A stretch of DNA of 33,007 nt, from NCBI GenBank assembly GCA_937925925.1, contig CALANA010000089.1, positions 1 to 33,007 of the forward strand, given 5' to 3'. The notes under the pieces are model-generated. The model was not told where the DNA came from, did no database searches, and saw nothing but the letters and a program-made list of their open reading frames with translations. Positions 1 through 8,769 of this stretch are shown here, in pieces (the stretch's first letter is position 1; every line of letters starts with the position of its first letter). The translations under genes and the position numbers were made by a program. Origin of the DNA: an uncultured Chloroflexales bacterium. Lineage in GTDB: Bacteria; Chloroflexota; Chloroflexia; Chloroflexales; Chloroflexaceae.

Positions 1-78
1 GGGGCCTGCGGCCCCCGCAACCCCGGGAACCTCCTGGAGGGGCACTGCCCCTCCAAACCAACCCACCTGAACGGTTAC
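1..78. mobile_element. Right-hand part of a small inverted-repeat element (same family as 11624-11704)
   Basis: The segment ends at 66-78 with CCTGAACGGTTAC, identical to the right terminus of the complete element at 11692-11704. As in that copy, a GC-rich hairpin (GGAGGGGC at 36-43, GCCCCTCC at 47-54) lies just inside the terminus. The left end, expected to read GTAACCGTTCAGG, would lie outside the window. No protein is encoded. That this is a truncated view of a non-autonomous mobile element is inferred from the complete copy. Confidence 0.65.
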
Positions 79-180
79 AGACAAAAGAACGTATCAGGGC
101 GTTTATATCCATTAGAAACATAGTTTTTTCCGATTTCGTCAGGTCAATGGTTTCTGGCTAGATTTGTGGACAGAAACACA

Positions 181-210
181 TCAGCCGAAACCGGGACGGG
201 TTTCGGCTGA
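181..210. promoter_or_regulatory. 12-bp perfect inverted repeat upstream of the prenyltransferase gene
   Basis: Positions 181-192 and 199-210 are exact reverse complements (arms TCAGCCGAAACC and GGTTTCGGCTGA) around a 6-nt loop. The hairpin ends 26 nt before the ATG at 237. No T-run follows it on either strand, so a simple intrinsic terminator is unlikely. It could be an operator, a 5' leader structure or the terminator of a gene left of the window; the sequence does not decide. Confidence 0.5.
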
Positions 211-236
211 AGAACGCATATAACCAAAACGTACTT

Positions 237-1193
237 ATGAAAAACAGATCCCTGGATCGCGCACTCAATCCATCTTCTGCCATTAATATAGCTATGTTCT
301 GGCATCTGTTGCGGGCCATGCGTCCCCGACAGTGGATCAAGAATGTTTTTGTGTTCACGGCTTTACTCTTTTCTGAGGAGCGACTCTGGTTAGAGTTTAA
401 TGCTGTCATACGTGTTTGCATTGCATTTGCTGCTTTCTGTATGGCAGCCAGCGCCATTTATTTGATCAACGATCTGGTCGATATTGAGAAGGATCGTGCC
501 CATCCACGCAAACGCAACCGTCCGCTGGCTTCTGGCAAGCTCAGCCCGGTCATTGCTGCGATTGCGGCGGTGGTATTGATCGGCATAACGTTACCGATCG
601 CCTACTTGATTGATAGACAAGATTTCGGCTTCCTGACGGTTCTTGTTAGCTATATTGTCATTCAAGGCTTGCTCTACACCTACTGGCTGAAACATATTGT
701 CATCCTGGATATTCTGATCATTGCGGCCGGGTTTGTCTTGCGTACCGTTGGTGGTGCGGCCGTGCTAGATATTAGCATTACGTCGTGGTTACTGGTGTGT
801 ATGGGCTTGTTGGCCCTCTTTCTGGGGATTGGCAAACGGCGTCACGAACTGGTGCTTCTGGATGAAGGCGCGGGTGAGCATCGCCGTATTTTGAACGAAT
901 ACTCTATCCCCATGCTCGACCAGATGATGTCGATTGTCACTGCCAGTATCGTGATGACCTATAGCATGACCACTTTTTCAGCACCGGTGGCACCCAAAGA
1001 ACCCTACCCAGTATTAATGATCACTATTCCATTCGTGGTGTATGGTATCTTTCGCTATTTGTATTTGATCTATCAACGCGATGGTGGCGGTAGCCCGGAA
1101 GATCTGGTGTTGAAAGATGTGCCCCTGGCGGGCAGTATCATACTGTGGGGAATGACCGTACTGGCGCTGTTGTTTATCTTTCGTAGCACGTAG
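237..1193 (+). CDS. UbiA-family prenyltransferase, decaprenyl-phosphate phosphoribosyltransferase type
   Basis: A polytopic UbiA-superfamily membrane enzyme of 318 residues. The aspartate motif NDxxDxxxDxxHPxKxxRP lies at residues 78-96, preceded by MRPRQWIKN (28-36), and a conserved YSIPMLDQM segment lies in the second half. This pattern is closest to the decaprenyl-phosphate 5-phosphoribose synthase branch, which joins phosphoribosyl pyrophosphate to a polyprenyl phosphate to make a lipid-linked pentose donor. The substrate here is inferred. The start is uncertain: ATG at 237 and in-frame ATG at 294 both lack a clear Shine-Dalgarno sequence, and 294 would begin just before the conserved MRPRQW block. 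The stop lies 9 nt before the isopentenyl phosphate kinase gene, suggesting one transcript and a shared role in polyprenyl-phosphate metabolism. Confidence 0.85.
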   Translation: MKNRSLDRALNPSSAINIAMFWHLLRAMRPRQWIKNVFVFTALLFSEERLWLEFNAVIRVCIAFAAFCMAASAIYLINDLVDIEKDRAHPRKRNRPLASGKLSPVIAAIAAVVLIGITLPIAYLIDRQDFGFLTVLVSYIVIQGLLYTYWLKHIVILDILIIAAGFVLRTVGGAAVLDISITSWLLVCMGLLALFLGIGKRRHELVLLDEGAGEHRRILNEYSIPMLDQMMSIVTASIVMTYSMTTFSAPVAPKEPYPVLMITIPFVVYGIFRYLYLIYQRDGGGSPEDLVLKDVPLAGSIILWGMTVLALLFIFRST

Positions 1194-1202
1194 GAAACCA
1201 GG

Positions 1203-2039
1203 ATGTTGGTTCATGCAAATCCGCTGACATTTATTAAACTGGGTGGATCGGTGATTACCGATAAACGCGGGCAGGAAGCACCCGATTTGCCCATGATACA
1301 ACGTCTTGTCACTGAATTACGCACCGTCTGGCAGACTGCACCGGATCAGCGCTTGCTCCTGGGACATGGCAGCGGGTCGTTTGGGCATTTCTATGCTGCT
1401 CGTTATGGCGTGCATCGCGGACTGGCCCCCACCGACGACTGGATCGGTTTTGCACAGACCTCCGGGGCCGCTCTGCGCCTGAATCGCATGGTGGTCGATG
1501 CGCTGCTGGCTGCTGATCTGCCCGCTTTAGCGTTGCAACCCTCAGCATCACTCCAGAGTAGCGCAGGTGAACTGACGATGTGGCAGACCAGTACGATTGG
1601 GCAGGCGCTTGACCATGGTCTGATACCCGTTATTCATGGCGATGTAGCATTTGACACCCTTCAGGGCAGCGCTATCATTTCCACCGAAGCACTGTTTGCC
1701 TACCTGGTACTCCATACCGACATTTGCCCCACCCGGATTATTCTGGTTGGCGAAGCTGCCTTGTATACTGCCGATCCGCACGCGCACCCGATGGCCGAGC
1801 CAATTCCCCTGATTACACCAGCTAATATCGAGCAGGTGCTGTGCGGCGCAGGTGCATCGCATGCTGTTGATGTCACGGGCGGTATGTACAGTAAATTGCA
1901 ACTGATGTGGCGACTGGTGCAGGCCCGCCCTGGATTAGAAGTCTACCTGATCGGCCCTACTCCGGGCTTGTTAGCGGCGGCATTACAAGGCCATCCCGTC
2001 AGCCTGGGAACAATTATCCGAGGTCAACATGCTTGCTGA
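1203..2039 (+). CDS. Isopentenyl phosphate kinase (amino acid kinase superfamily)
   Basis: A protein of 278 residues with the isopentenyl phosphate kinase signatures KLGGSVITDK (12-21) and GHGSGSFGH (54-62). The last histidine corresponds to the family's catalytic, phosphate-binding His. A conserved DVTGGMYSKL segment lies near the C-terminus. The family phosphorylates isopentenyl phosphate to isopentenyl diphosphate with ATP, completing the alternative mevalonate pathway known from archaea and some Chloroflexota. The start ATG is 9 nt after the prenyltransferase stop, with a weak AGG just upstream, and the end overlaps the next gene by 11 nt. The context, isoprenoid precursor supply beside a polyprenyl-phosphate enzyme, fits the assignment. 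Glutamate or fosfomycin kinase-like activity is less likely because of the GHGSGSFGH motif. Confidence 0.88.
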   Translation: MLVHANPLTFIKLGGSVITDKRGQEAPDLPMIQRLVTELRTVWQTAPDQRLLLGHGSGSFGHFYAARYGVHRGLAPTDDWIGFAQTSGAALRLNRMVVDALLAADLPALALQPSASLQSSAGELTMWQTSTIGQALDHGLIPVIHGDVAFDTLQGSAIISTEALFAYLVLHTDICPTRIILVGEAALYTADPHAHPMAEPIPLITPANIEQVLCGAGASHAVDVTGGMYSKLQLMWRLVQARPGLEVYLIGPTPGLLAAALQGHPVSLGTIIRGQHAC

Positions 2040-3039
2040 AGATTTTATTGCCCATAATCGGCATGGATGGGAACGGTTAACGGCGCTTCTGAAGCGTGCC
2101 CAGAGCAGCATAACCGACCTTTCGGCTGATGAACTGCGCGAACTGGGACATCTCTATCGCCAGGCTACATCCGATCTGGCTGTTGCACGCCGTGATTTTG
2201 GGGGGCATGCTGTCTGTGACTACTTGAATGGCCTGGTAGCACGGGCACACAGCATGATCTACCGCGACCGAGGCGCACGTATGCGTCATATGCTTGATTT
2301 CTTTACCACCACGTTCCCTTGCGCCTTTCGTGCCACCTGGGGCTATACGCTGGCCTCGTTCTTAATGTTCTTGCTACCGGCACTGGTTGGTTTTGGGATC
2401 GCATACCGTGACCCGGAAGCACTTGCACTGATCATACCTGGTATTGAAGGCGTTATTGCCGACATCCGCGCCGAGCGTGAGTGGTGGAAAAGCATGAACG
2501 AACAGGGCCGTGCCGCTTCGGCCTCGTTGATTATGACCAACAATATTCGCGTGTCTTTTCTGGCTTTTGCCGGCGGCGTTCTGTTTGGCACACTGACCCT
2601 GTATGTGTTGGCACTGAACGGTATTTTGTTGGGTGGTGTGGCCGGTGCGGCACAACTCTTTGGTTTTGCCAATAATCTGTGGGGCTTCGTCGCCGCTCAC
2701 GGGGTGATCGAGTTGAGCGTTATTTTTATTGCGGGTGGTGCCGGCCTACAAATCGGTTGGTCAATTTTGCGACCGGGCTTGCTCACGCGGCGGGCAGCAC
2801 TGGTTGTGGCAGCGCGCCGTGCTGTGCAGTTGCTGCTCGGCTGCGTGCCGCTCCTGGTCATTGCGGGCATTATCGAAGGCTTTATCTCGCCATCGGATCT
2901 GCCGCTGGCTTTCAAGCTGTCGGTCGCGCTAGGATCAGGTATATTGCTCTATGGCTACCTGATTCTCGCCGGGCGAGATGTAATTCGCGATCAGCGCACA
3001 CCGGTGGCACATTGGTCATTCTTCGGCCACCGGCAATAA
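2029..3039 (+). CDS. SpoIIM / stage II sporulation protein M family membrane protein
   Basis: A 336-residue integral membrane protein. The first ~95 residues are soluble and helical, with an arginine-rich segment. Five hydrophobic segments follow at roughly 99-127, 170-205, 217-247, 268-292 and 296-316. The family marks NNIRVSFLAFAGG and AHGVIELS are present. In Bacillus, SpoIIM acts in an engulfment peptidoglycan-remodelling complex; in non-sporulating bacteria the wider DUF95/COG1300 family has no settled role, and none is claimed here. The ATG lies 11 nt inside the end of the isopentenyl phosphate kinase gene, indicating translational coupling. The 3' end overlaps the convergent glycosyltransferase gene by 24 nt, so no terminator separates the two units. 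Confidence 0.82.
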   Translation: MLAEDFIAHNRHGWERLTALLKRAQSSITDLSADELRELGHLYRQATSDLAVARRDFGGHAVCDYLNGLVARAHSMIYRDRGARMRHMLDFFTTTFPCAFRATWGYTLASFLMFLLPALVGFGIAYRDPEALALIIPGIEGVIADIRAEREWWKSMNEQGRAASASLIMTNNIRVSFLAFAGGVLFGTLTLYVLALNGILLGGVAGAAQLFGFANNLWGFVAAHGVIELSVIFIAGGAGLQIGWSILRPGLLTRRAALVVAARRAVQLLLGCVPLLVIAGIIEGFISPSDLPLAFKLSVALGSGILLYGYLILAGRDVIRDQRTPVAHWSFFGHRQ

Positions 3040-5004
3040 ACGCACCCGTTCCACACGCACGCTGCCGCCATCACCAACGCTCACCGGGTCGAGCCGCAAG
3101 CCGGTGACAATTCCTTGCCAGCCTGGTTGTCCTGCAAGTTCTAGCCGATAGGTTACCACCTCATCACCCGGTTGCAATGTCCAGTGAATCGAACGCTCTT
3201 CCGCAACCTGACCGGCCTCGTCATAAAAAAAGAGTTGCGCATCACGAGTCCGGGTGGTAGCCGCCATATCGATCTCTAGTGTATGATAGCGGCGGGTATC
3301 AATGTGTAGCGGCGGACTTTTCAACTGCGGATCAATACCAGGAATAAATTCCCAACCTGCTGCGAAGCGCTCCTGTTCGATATTGCTGGCACGCCACCCC
3401 TGGCGGCTATGGGCAAAATCCCACCCTGGCCCTTCGAGCAACGTCCGGGCTGCTGGCAAAGCATGATAGATCTCATAACCAGCAATAGTCTGTGGCAATA
3501 GCTCTGGTATATAGGGCGCAAAGCACTGCGTTACGACCTGGGAGGTTAGCTGAAACCGCTCGAGTAGGAGCGTCTCATCACGGTCACTGCCAGGATACAG
3601 CACCACATCATCGATCCATACCGCAAAGCCATGCTCCCGCGTGGTTGTAATGCGCTGGCGAACAGTATGACAGGCGGCAGCCCAATCACCTTCGTGTTCA
3701 AACAGGGCCTGGTTCAGCGACAGCACATTATCACGTTGCTCGTAATAGGGCAAATAGAGTTCTTGCAAACCATCTGGCACCAGCAGTAAATCACCAGGCG
3801 CACTGCGGGCTGCCAGAGCGGCCGCAATGCGACGCTGCCGATCATACTCCATTCGCCCCCGCCGGGAGATCGAATCATAGTTGATCGCCAGCATCGTCAG
3901 GCCAAGCGCCAACGCTACCCAGACGCCGGGATGCCAGCCTGGGCCGCCCATCTGCAAGCCGAGCAAGAGCAGCAGCAGCAGCGGCGGCAAGCTGGCAATC
4001 CAGAACTCGATATTATCTGGTTCCCACCAGAAAAAAAAGACGCCGTAGGTCACCAACCACGCACTCAGACATAGCACGAGCTGTCGGTAGCCCTGCACCA
4101 GATGGCGCAGATAGCATATTAGCAATCCAAGCAGAAGCAAACCCAGGAGCGCCCCACCGGGTTGAGCAACGGTGTCAGCCAATCCCGCCCCTAGATTAGC
4201 CCAGTTATTAGTCGTAATCGCTCCGCCCCACCAACCAGTACGTGCATAGGCCGTTATCCAGGCCATAAACTGTGACCATGAACGAAAGCCACTGATCCCA
4301 AACCCGACCAGCAGGTAACTACCGGCCACAATGCTACCGAGCGGTAGAGCATAGGCTATTCCGACGGTGAACCAGCGGCGACCTATAGTGTGTCGCACCA
4401 GCACAAATGCGACCAGCACTGGTACCGACAACAGGATATTGGTCTGATGGAATAACACCGCCAGACCCTGCGCAACACCAAGACCAGCACATATACCAGG
4501 CGTCGGCACCTGAAGCATGCGCACGATGCACCATAGGCAAAGAACCAGAAAAACCGCTGCAATGGTATACACTTCGATCTCAATGGCATAATACCAATAA
4601 GCATAACTGGCACCGAGTAAAAGCGCCCCACACCACGCAAGATCGGTGCGGCGGGTGACAACGCGCACAACGGCAAAAAACAGTGCCACACCCAGCGCAC
4701 CGGCTATGGCGTTTGTGACTTGCATGGGCACGCGTGCGCTTCCATGCCAGCCCAGAGTGTGCAGGCCACCACGTATCAGTGCCCCCAGTGGCCCATACGC
4801 CAGATGATGGGGATGAAACAGCTCGCGCCAGGGTTTACGATCGACATCCAGCACATACGAGAGTGCATCAAACATATGCACCTGAGTGCGGGTGGTGAGA
4901 TAACAGGTGAGACTGAGCAGAAAGCACAGCGCTGGTGCCAGGAGAGATTTGGAAAGCCACGCGCCAGAAAACCGGGGCCGAGACCAGGAACCACCAGCCT
5001 TCAT
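3016..5004 (-). CDS. GT-C-type membrane glycosyltransferase (PMT/GT39-like) with C-terminal soluble domain
   Basis: 662 residues. The first ~390 contain about ten or more hydrophobic segments; the remainder is soluble, and the last ~110 residues look beta-rich. After the first membrane segment comes an acidic loop, HMFDALSYVLDVD (about 43-55), placed like the catalytic Asp-containing first loop of GT-C enzymes that use lipid-phosphate sugars. The family attribution is from topology and this loop; donor and acceptor are unknown. The start codon overlaps the DUF192 stop as ATGA (5001-5004), so the two are translationally coupled at the end of the Tad series. Glycosylation of an exported pilus component is an inference from position only. 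The 3' end overlaps the convergent SpoIIM-like gene by 24 nt. Confidence 0.72.
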   Translation of the reverse strand: MKAGGSWSRPRFSGAWLSKSLLAPALCFLLSLTCYLTTRTQVHMFDALSYVLDVDRKPWRELFHPHHLAYGPLGALIRGGLHTLGWHGSARVPMQVTNAIAGALGVALFFAVVRVVTRRTDLAWCGALLLGASYAYWYYAIEIEVYTIAAVFLVLCLWCIVRMLQVPTPGICAGLGVAQGLAVLFHQTNILLSVPVLVAFVLVRHTIGRRWFTVGIAYALPLGSIVAGSYLLVGFGISGFRSWSQFMAWITAYARTGWWGGAITTNNWANLGAGLADTVAQPGGALLGLLLLGLLICYLRHLVQGYRQLVLCLSAWLVTYGVFFFWWEPDNIEFWIASLPPLLLLLLLGLQMGGPGWHPGVWVALALGLTMLAINYDSISRRGRMEYDRQRRIAAALAARSAPGDLLLVPDGLQELYLPYYEQRDNVLSLNQALFEHEGDWAAACHTVRQRITTTREHGFAVWIDDVVLYPGSDRDETLLLERFQLTSQVVTQCFAPYIPELLPQTIAGYEIYHALPAARTLLEGPGWDFAHSRQGWRASNIEQERFAAGWEFIPGIDPQLKSPPLHIDTRRYHTLEIDMAATTRTRDAQLFFYDEAGQVAEERSIHWTLQPGDEVVTYRLELAGQPGWQGIVTGLRLDPVSVGDGGSVRVERVRLLPVAEE

Positions 5005-5375
5005 TGCCGTCGTGGTGGATGTGGTGAGGGCGTCACTGCCAAGTGATCACCAACCTGAGTCGCCGTTGCCGCCAGCACTCCCGCAGGTAACTCCAACACA
5101 TAGCGTGCGCCCCAGGCACCAGCATAGGGACGATAGGGTGGCAACGCATGACGTATACCAACCACGGTATCCTGCCGATCAACAAACACCACATCAATCG
5201 GAAAGCGCATAAAAAAGGTATGAATACTCCACTCAGGATAGATCAGCAATCCGCCACCAGGCTCAAGGCTGGCACGCCCCATCAATCCCAACCCACGCGA
5301 CCAGAAGTTACGTGCCAGTTGGCAACGGTCTGCTAATCGAGCCTGGCGGGTTTCATTAACAACGAGCAGAGACAT
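5001..5375 (-). CDS. DUF192 family protein
   Basis: 124 residues matching the DUF192/COG1430 pattern: FWSRGLGLMGRASL near the N-terminus, IYPEWSIHTFFMRFPIDVVFVD in two conserved pieces in the middle, and VLELPAGV near the end. The family is a small beta-rich fold of unknown biochemical function. Many members have a signal peptide; this one has no obvious one. The gene starts 25 nt after tadC and overlaps the glycosyltransferase start by 4 nt, so it belongs to the same transcription unit. Its role beside pilus genes is not known from the sequence. Confidence 0.85.
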   Translation of the reverse strand: MSLLVVNETRQARLADRCQLARNFWSRGLGLMGRASLEPGGGLLIYPEWSIHTFFMRFPIDVVFVDRQDTVVGIRHALPPYRPYAGAWGARYVLELPAGVLAATATQVGDHLAVTPSPHPPRRQ

Positions 5376-5400
5376 AGTTGGTATCAGCTAGCATACATTC

Positions 5401-6327
5401 CTATAAACCACTTAAGCCCTCCATAATGCGCGGTACCGCCGGGCCAAGGATAACAACAAATAATGCAGGGAAGATCAAAAACACCATAGGGAAAAGCATT
5501 TTGATCGGTGCTTTCTGGGCCGCCTCTTCCGCACGCTGACGGCGCCGGATCCGCAACTGGTCAGATTGAATGCGCAGAATTTTGGACATCGGAACACCGA
5601 GTTGGTCAGCCTGAATAATGGCGGCCACGAAAGTCCGCACATCATCAACGCCGGTACGTGTAGCCATATCATGCAAAGCTTCGCGGCGTGAACGTCCTAG
5701 ACGCATATCGGCCAGTACGCGTGCAAACTCTTTACTCAGTGCATCATCCCACTTATCCGTCACCCGCTGAATCGCCGAGTCAAACGCCAGACCAGCCTCA
5801 ACGCTGATGGTTATCAGATCCAACGCATCAGGAAGAGCTTTGACGATATTATGTTTACGCTTGGCAATCTCGCGCCCCAGCCACATTGCTGGTAATAGAT
5901 AGCCTAGGAGCATACCGCCGCCGGTACATATGATGGCATTCAAGAAATCCATTGTTGTGAAGGTTACAACGGCAAAAATACCAAAGAGTAATATCGCCAG
6001 AACCACACGCAAACCAACAAACATGGGCGGCGTGATCCCACCAGGATTACCAGCCTGTTGGAGCTTGGTTTTGAGTCGTTCGGCACTTTGTTCCGGCCCA
6101 TAATTGCCGAGCGTTGCCAAAATAGAACGGCCCATTGGCAAGAGTACGCGTTGATGAAACGGTTGTTGTAACTCCAGTTCTTCCAACGTCATGACGCGCT
6201 CGGTAAACTGGTTGAGACGATCACTGATCGCATCGGCCTGTTTGACCCGAGCCAGACCAAAAATGACCAGTAAGACTCCAAAGAGTATCAGCACGCTGAT
6301 AATGATCAGCATCAAGTTTGGATCCAT
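5401..6327 (-). CDS. tadC: Tad pilus inner-membrane platform protein TadC (type II secretion F domain)
   Basis: 308 residues with an N-terminal membrane helix (about 5-25), a central hydrophobic pair (about 108-150), a cytoplasmic four-helix T2SSF domain (about 165-280; DALDLITISVEAGLAFDSAIQRV in its first half, GVPMSKILRIQSDQLR in its second) and a C-terminal membrane helix. Paired with TadB, it forms the membrane platform against which the CpaF motor ATPase works. An AGGTG lies about 5 nt upstream of the ATG, which is 9 nt after the tadB stop. The order tadB-tadC after cpaF is the standard Tad arrangement, which separates it from a type II secretion GspF. Confidence 0.92.
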   Translation of the reverse strand: MDPNLMLIIISVLILFGVLLVIFGLARVKQADAISDRLNQFTERVMTLEELELQQPFHQRVLLPMGRSILATLGNYGPEQSAERLKTKLQQAGNPGGITPPMFVGLRVVLAILLFGIFAVVTFTTMDFLNAIICTGGGMLLGYLLPAMWLGREIAKRKHNIVKALPDALDLITISVEAGLAFDSAIQRVTDKWDDALSKEFARVLADMRLGRSRREALHDMATRTGVDDVRTFVAAIIQADQLGVPMSKILRIQSDQLRIRRRQRAEEAAQKAPIKMLFPMVFLIFPALFVVILGPAVPRIMEGLSGL

Positions 6328-6336
6328 AAGCGCACC

Positions 6337-7326
6337 TCACACCTCAATATCAACGATTTTCATAATGATCAGATACCCGATCACGATCATCACGCCCGCC
6401 GTAACTGGCATGCAACACCAGGCATCAGGGGGCATACCCAGAGTAAATAGCGGAGCCATGTAATCAGGGTTGATAATCGTAATGAAAATAGCCAGACCGA
6501 TGGGTAGTGCCGTGATAACATAGGCCGAAATACGTCCCTGAGCCGTCAACGTTTTGATCTCACCTTTGATACGTACTCGCTCCCGTATCGTATGCCCAAT
6601 CGTATCCAGAATTTGCGCCAGATTCCCACCAACCTCATGCTGTATGTTCACTGCCGTAATAAGCAATTCCAGATCATCCGAAGGGACACGCCGCAACAGA
6701 TTGTCCAGGGCCTCTTCGGTTGTACGCCCCAGTCCTACCTCCTGCACCACACGATTAAACTCAACTGAGACGGGCGGCGGAGATTCTTTCGAGACCATAT
6801 CCAGGGTCTGCAAAAAGCTATAACCACTACGTAAGGAATTAGCCATTAAAATAATCGTATCACCCAACTGGTTGTTAAAAGCCTTGACCCGTCGACCAGC
6901 ACGAAAAGACACATACATATCGGGTGCAAATGACAGCGCCACAGCACCCACCAGAGCAGCAATCAGCATAGCCTGCGAAGACGCACGTCCAATAAAAGCT
7001 CCCGTGCCAGCTCCTGCTAACGCTGCCAGCAATTTCAGGGCAATAAATTCAGATACCTTCCATTTCAGATCAGCACGTGCTAGATTCCGTGCGATCTTAT
7101 TGCCCTGTTCGCTTTTACGAACAACTGCATCCAATCGGGCAAATACTTGCTGTGGCTCGGCACCTGCTTCCTCGGTGCCACGCCCCGCATATTGCGAGAG
7201 ACGCTCCGCGACATCATCACGTCCTATATTTCGGGCTACTAACCCGAATGCAACGATGACACCCAGAAAAACAACGCCAGCTAACGCAACAAATGGCAGC
7301 ATGTCAGGCCCAAGCATGTTTTGCAT
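6337..7326 (-). CDS. tadB: Tad pilus inner-membrane platform protein TadB (type II secretion F domain)
   Basis: 329 residues from the chosen start. A hydrophobic N-terminal helix (MLPFVALAGVVFLGV), a central hydrophobic pair, a T2SSF domain containing LGDTIILMANSLRSGYSFLQ and VGGNLAQILDTIGHTIRERV, and a C-terminal helix match TadB. ATG at 7326 is preferred over an in-frame start at 7401: it has a GGATGGTGG immediately upstream and lies 10 nt after the cpaF stop, whereas 7401 would create a long overlap with cpaF. The product should pair with TadC in the cytoplasmic membrane and pass CpaF-driven movement to pilin subunits. Confidence 0.92.
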   Translation of the reverse strand: MQNMLGPDMLPFVALAGVVFLGVIVAFGLVARNIGRDDVAERLSQYAGRGTEEAGAEPQQVFARLDAVVRKSEQGNKIARNLARADLKWKVSEFIALKLLAALAGAGTGAFIGRASSQAMLIAALVGAVALSFAPDMYVSFRAGRRVKAFNNQLGDTIILMANSLRSGYSFLQTLDMVSKESPPPVSVEFNRVVQEVGLGRTTEEALDNLLRRVPSDDLELLITAVNIQHEVGGNLAQILDTIGHTIRERVRIKGEIKTLTAQGRISAYVITALPIGLAIFITIINPDYMAPLFTLGMPPDAWCCMPVTAGVMIVIGYLIIMKIVDIEV

Positions 7327-7336
7327 TCCACCATCC

Positions 7337-8740
7337 CTAGAAGAACCGTTCCGCCGAATAGCCAAAAATGTTTGGTGGCAGATAAATGTTAAGGGTCTCA
7401 AACTTCTCTACAAACTTCGGTCGGACACCGGTTGGACGTAAGGTTCCTACAATTTTACCATTTTCATCGATACCTGTTTGCTCAAACACAAAGATATCCT
7501 GTAATACTACCACATCACCTTCCATGCCCTGTACTTCAGTGATCGCCGTAATTTTGCGTGTACCATCTTTCATACGGCTCTGCTGGACAATCACGTTGAC
7601 CGCCGCTGCAATCTGTTCGCGAATAGCGCGTGAGGGCAAATCCATCCCAGCCATCAAACACATTGTCTCGATACGGGCAATACTATCACGTGGTGAGTTC
7701 GCATGCACCGTGGTCATAGAACCATCGTGACCCGTATTCATTGCCTGGAGCATATCCAGGGTTTCACCACCACGACACTCACCGACCACGATTCGTTCCG
7801 GGCGCATACGCAAACAGTTAATCACCAGATCACGAATTGTTATTTCACCACGGCCTTCAACATTTGGTGGACGCGACTCGAGCGTTATCACATGCTCCTG
7901 GCGTAATTGCAACTCTGCCGCGTTTTCAACGGTAATGATCCGTTCATCTTCAGGAATAAACGATGAAAGAATATTCAGGGTCGTTGTTTTCCCTGAGCCA
8001 GTACCGCCAGACACCACAATATTCAACCGAGCGCGGACACATGCGGCCAGAAACTCGCCCATTTCCTGGGTCAGCGTACCAAAACGCACCAGATCAGCTA
8101 TCGTAAAAGATTCCTTGCGGAATTTACGAATAGTGATCACCGGGCCAATCAGTGACAACGGGCGGATAATCGCATTGACACGACTGCCATCAGGTAAACG
8201 AGCATCGACCATCGGCGACGACTCATCAATACGCCGACCCAGCGGCGCAACAATTCGATCAATAATGCGCAACACATGATCGTCATCATAAAAGACGACA
8301 TCGGTTTTGATCAGCTTGCCGCGCTTTTCAATATAGATCTGCCGTGGGCCATTCACCATAATTTCGCTGATGTCATCATCTGCCAAAAATTGCTGCAATG
8401 GCCCATAGCCCAGAATATCTGCTGCGATACCTTCAAACATCCGCATACGCTCGGCACGACTCAAGACAATGCTCTCATTATCCAGGATCGAGTTAAAGAC
8501 TTCTTCAACCTGGCGTCGCACACGTGTCGTATTTGAAAGATCCAGGTTAGGATCGAGTTCACTAATCAACTTAGACTGCACACGCAATTTCAGATCGGTG
8601 AAAGCATTTTCATGGTCACGGGCGCTTCCACCTGGACGCACCTCTTCCCGACGCAGAGTACTCGTCGCCACAGGACGTTGCGTCCCTGTTGCTTCCTCAG
8701 TTCCGGGGGTGGTACCACCAATCCGCTTCAACAACGACAT
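7337..8740 (-). CDS. cpaF: Tad pilus motor ATPase CpaF/TadA (type II/IV secretion ATPase)
   Basis: 467 residues. A non-conserved N-terminal ~45 residues is followed by the N-terminal domain of secretion ATPases (about 95-220) and a RecA-like domain with Walker A GGTGSGKTT (245-253), the Asp-box region, Walker B-type ERIVVGECRGGE and the His-box stretch TGHDGSMTTVHANSPRD. These mark the CpaF/TadA/VirB11-like clade that powers Flp/Tad pilus assembly. ATG at 8740 is chosen because GGAGGCGG sits 4-5 nt upstream; an in-frame ATG 18 nt earlier has no such site. The gene lies 29 nt after cpaE and 10 nt before tadB. It is the only motor ATPase in the window, so whether the pilus retracts cannot be judged. 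Confidence 0.95.
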   Translation of the reverse strand: MSLLKRIGGTTPGTEEATGTQRPVATSTLRREEVRPGGSARDHENAFTDLKLRVQSKLISELDPNLDLSNTTRVRRQVEEVFNSILDNESIVLSRAERMRMFEGIAADILGYGPLQQFLADDDISEIMVNGPRQIYIEKRGKLIKTDVVFYDDDHVLRIIDRIVAPLGRRIDESSPMVDARLPDGSRVNAIIRPLSLIGPVITIRKFRKESFTIADLVRFGTLTQEMGEFLAACVRARLNIVVSGGTGSGKTTTLNILSSFIPEDERIITVENAAELQLRQEHVITLESRPPNVEGRGEITIRDLVINCLRMRPERIVVGECRGGETLDMLQAMNTGHDGSMTTVHANSPRDSIARIETMCLMAGMDLPSRAIREQIAAAVNVIVQQSRMKDGTRKITAITEVQGMEGDVVVLQDIFVFEQTGIDENGKIVGTLRPTGVRPKFVEKFETLNIYLPPNIFGYSAERFF

Positions 8741-8769
8741 ACTACCGCCTCCGTCCATTGAAAAAACTG

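Noticed and set aside
1203..2039. Glutamate 5-kinase or acetylglutamate kinase
   Set aside because: The GHGSGSFGH motif with the terminal His is typical of isopentenyl phosphate kinase, and there are no arginine or proline genes nearby.
4407..5212. Plus-strand ORFs opposite the glycosyltransferase and DUF192 genes
   Set aside because: They are shadows of long, well-supported minus-strand genes.
6337..7401. Longer tadB starting at 7401
   Set aside because: It would overlap cpaF by 65 nt; the ATG at 7326 has a good Shine-Dalgarno and matches the usual TadB start.
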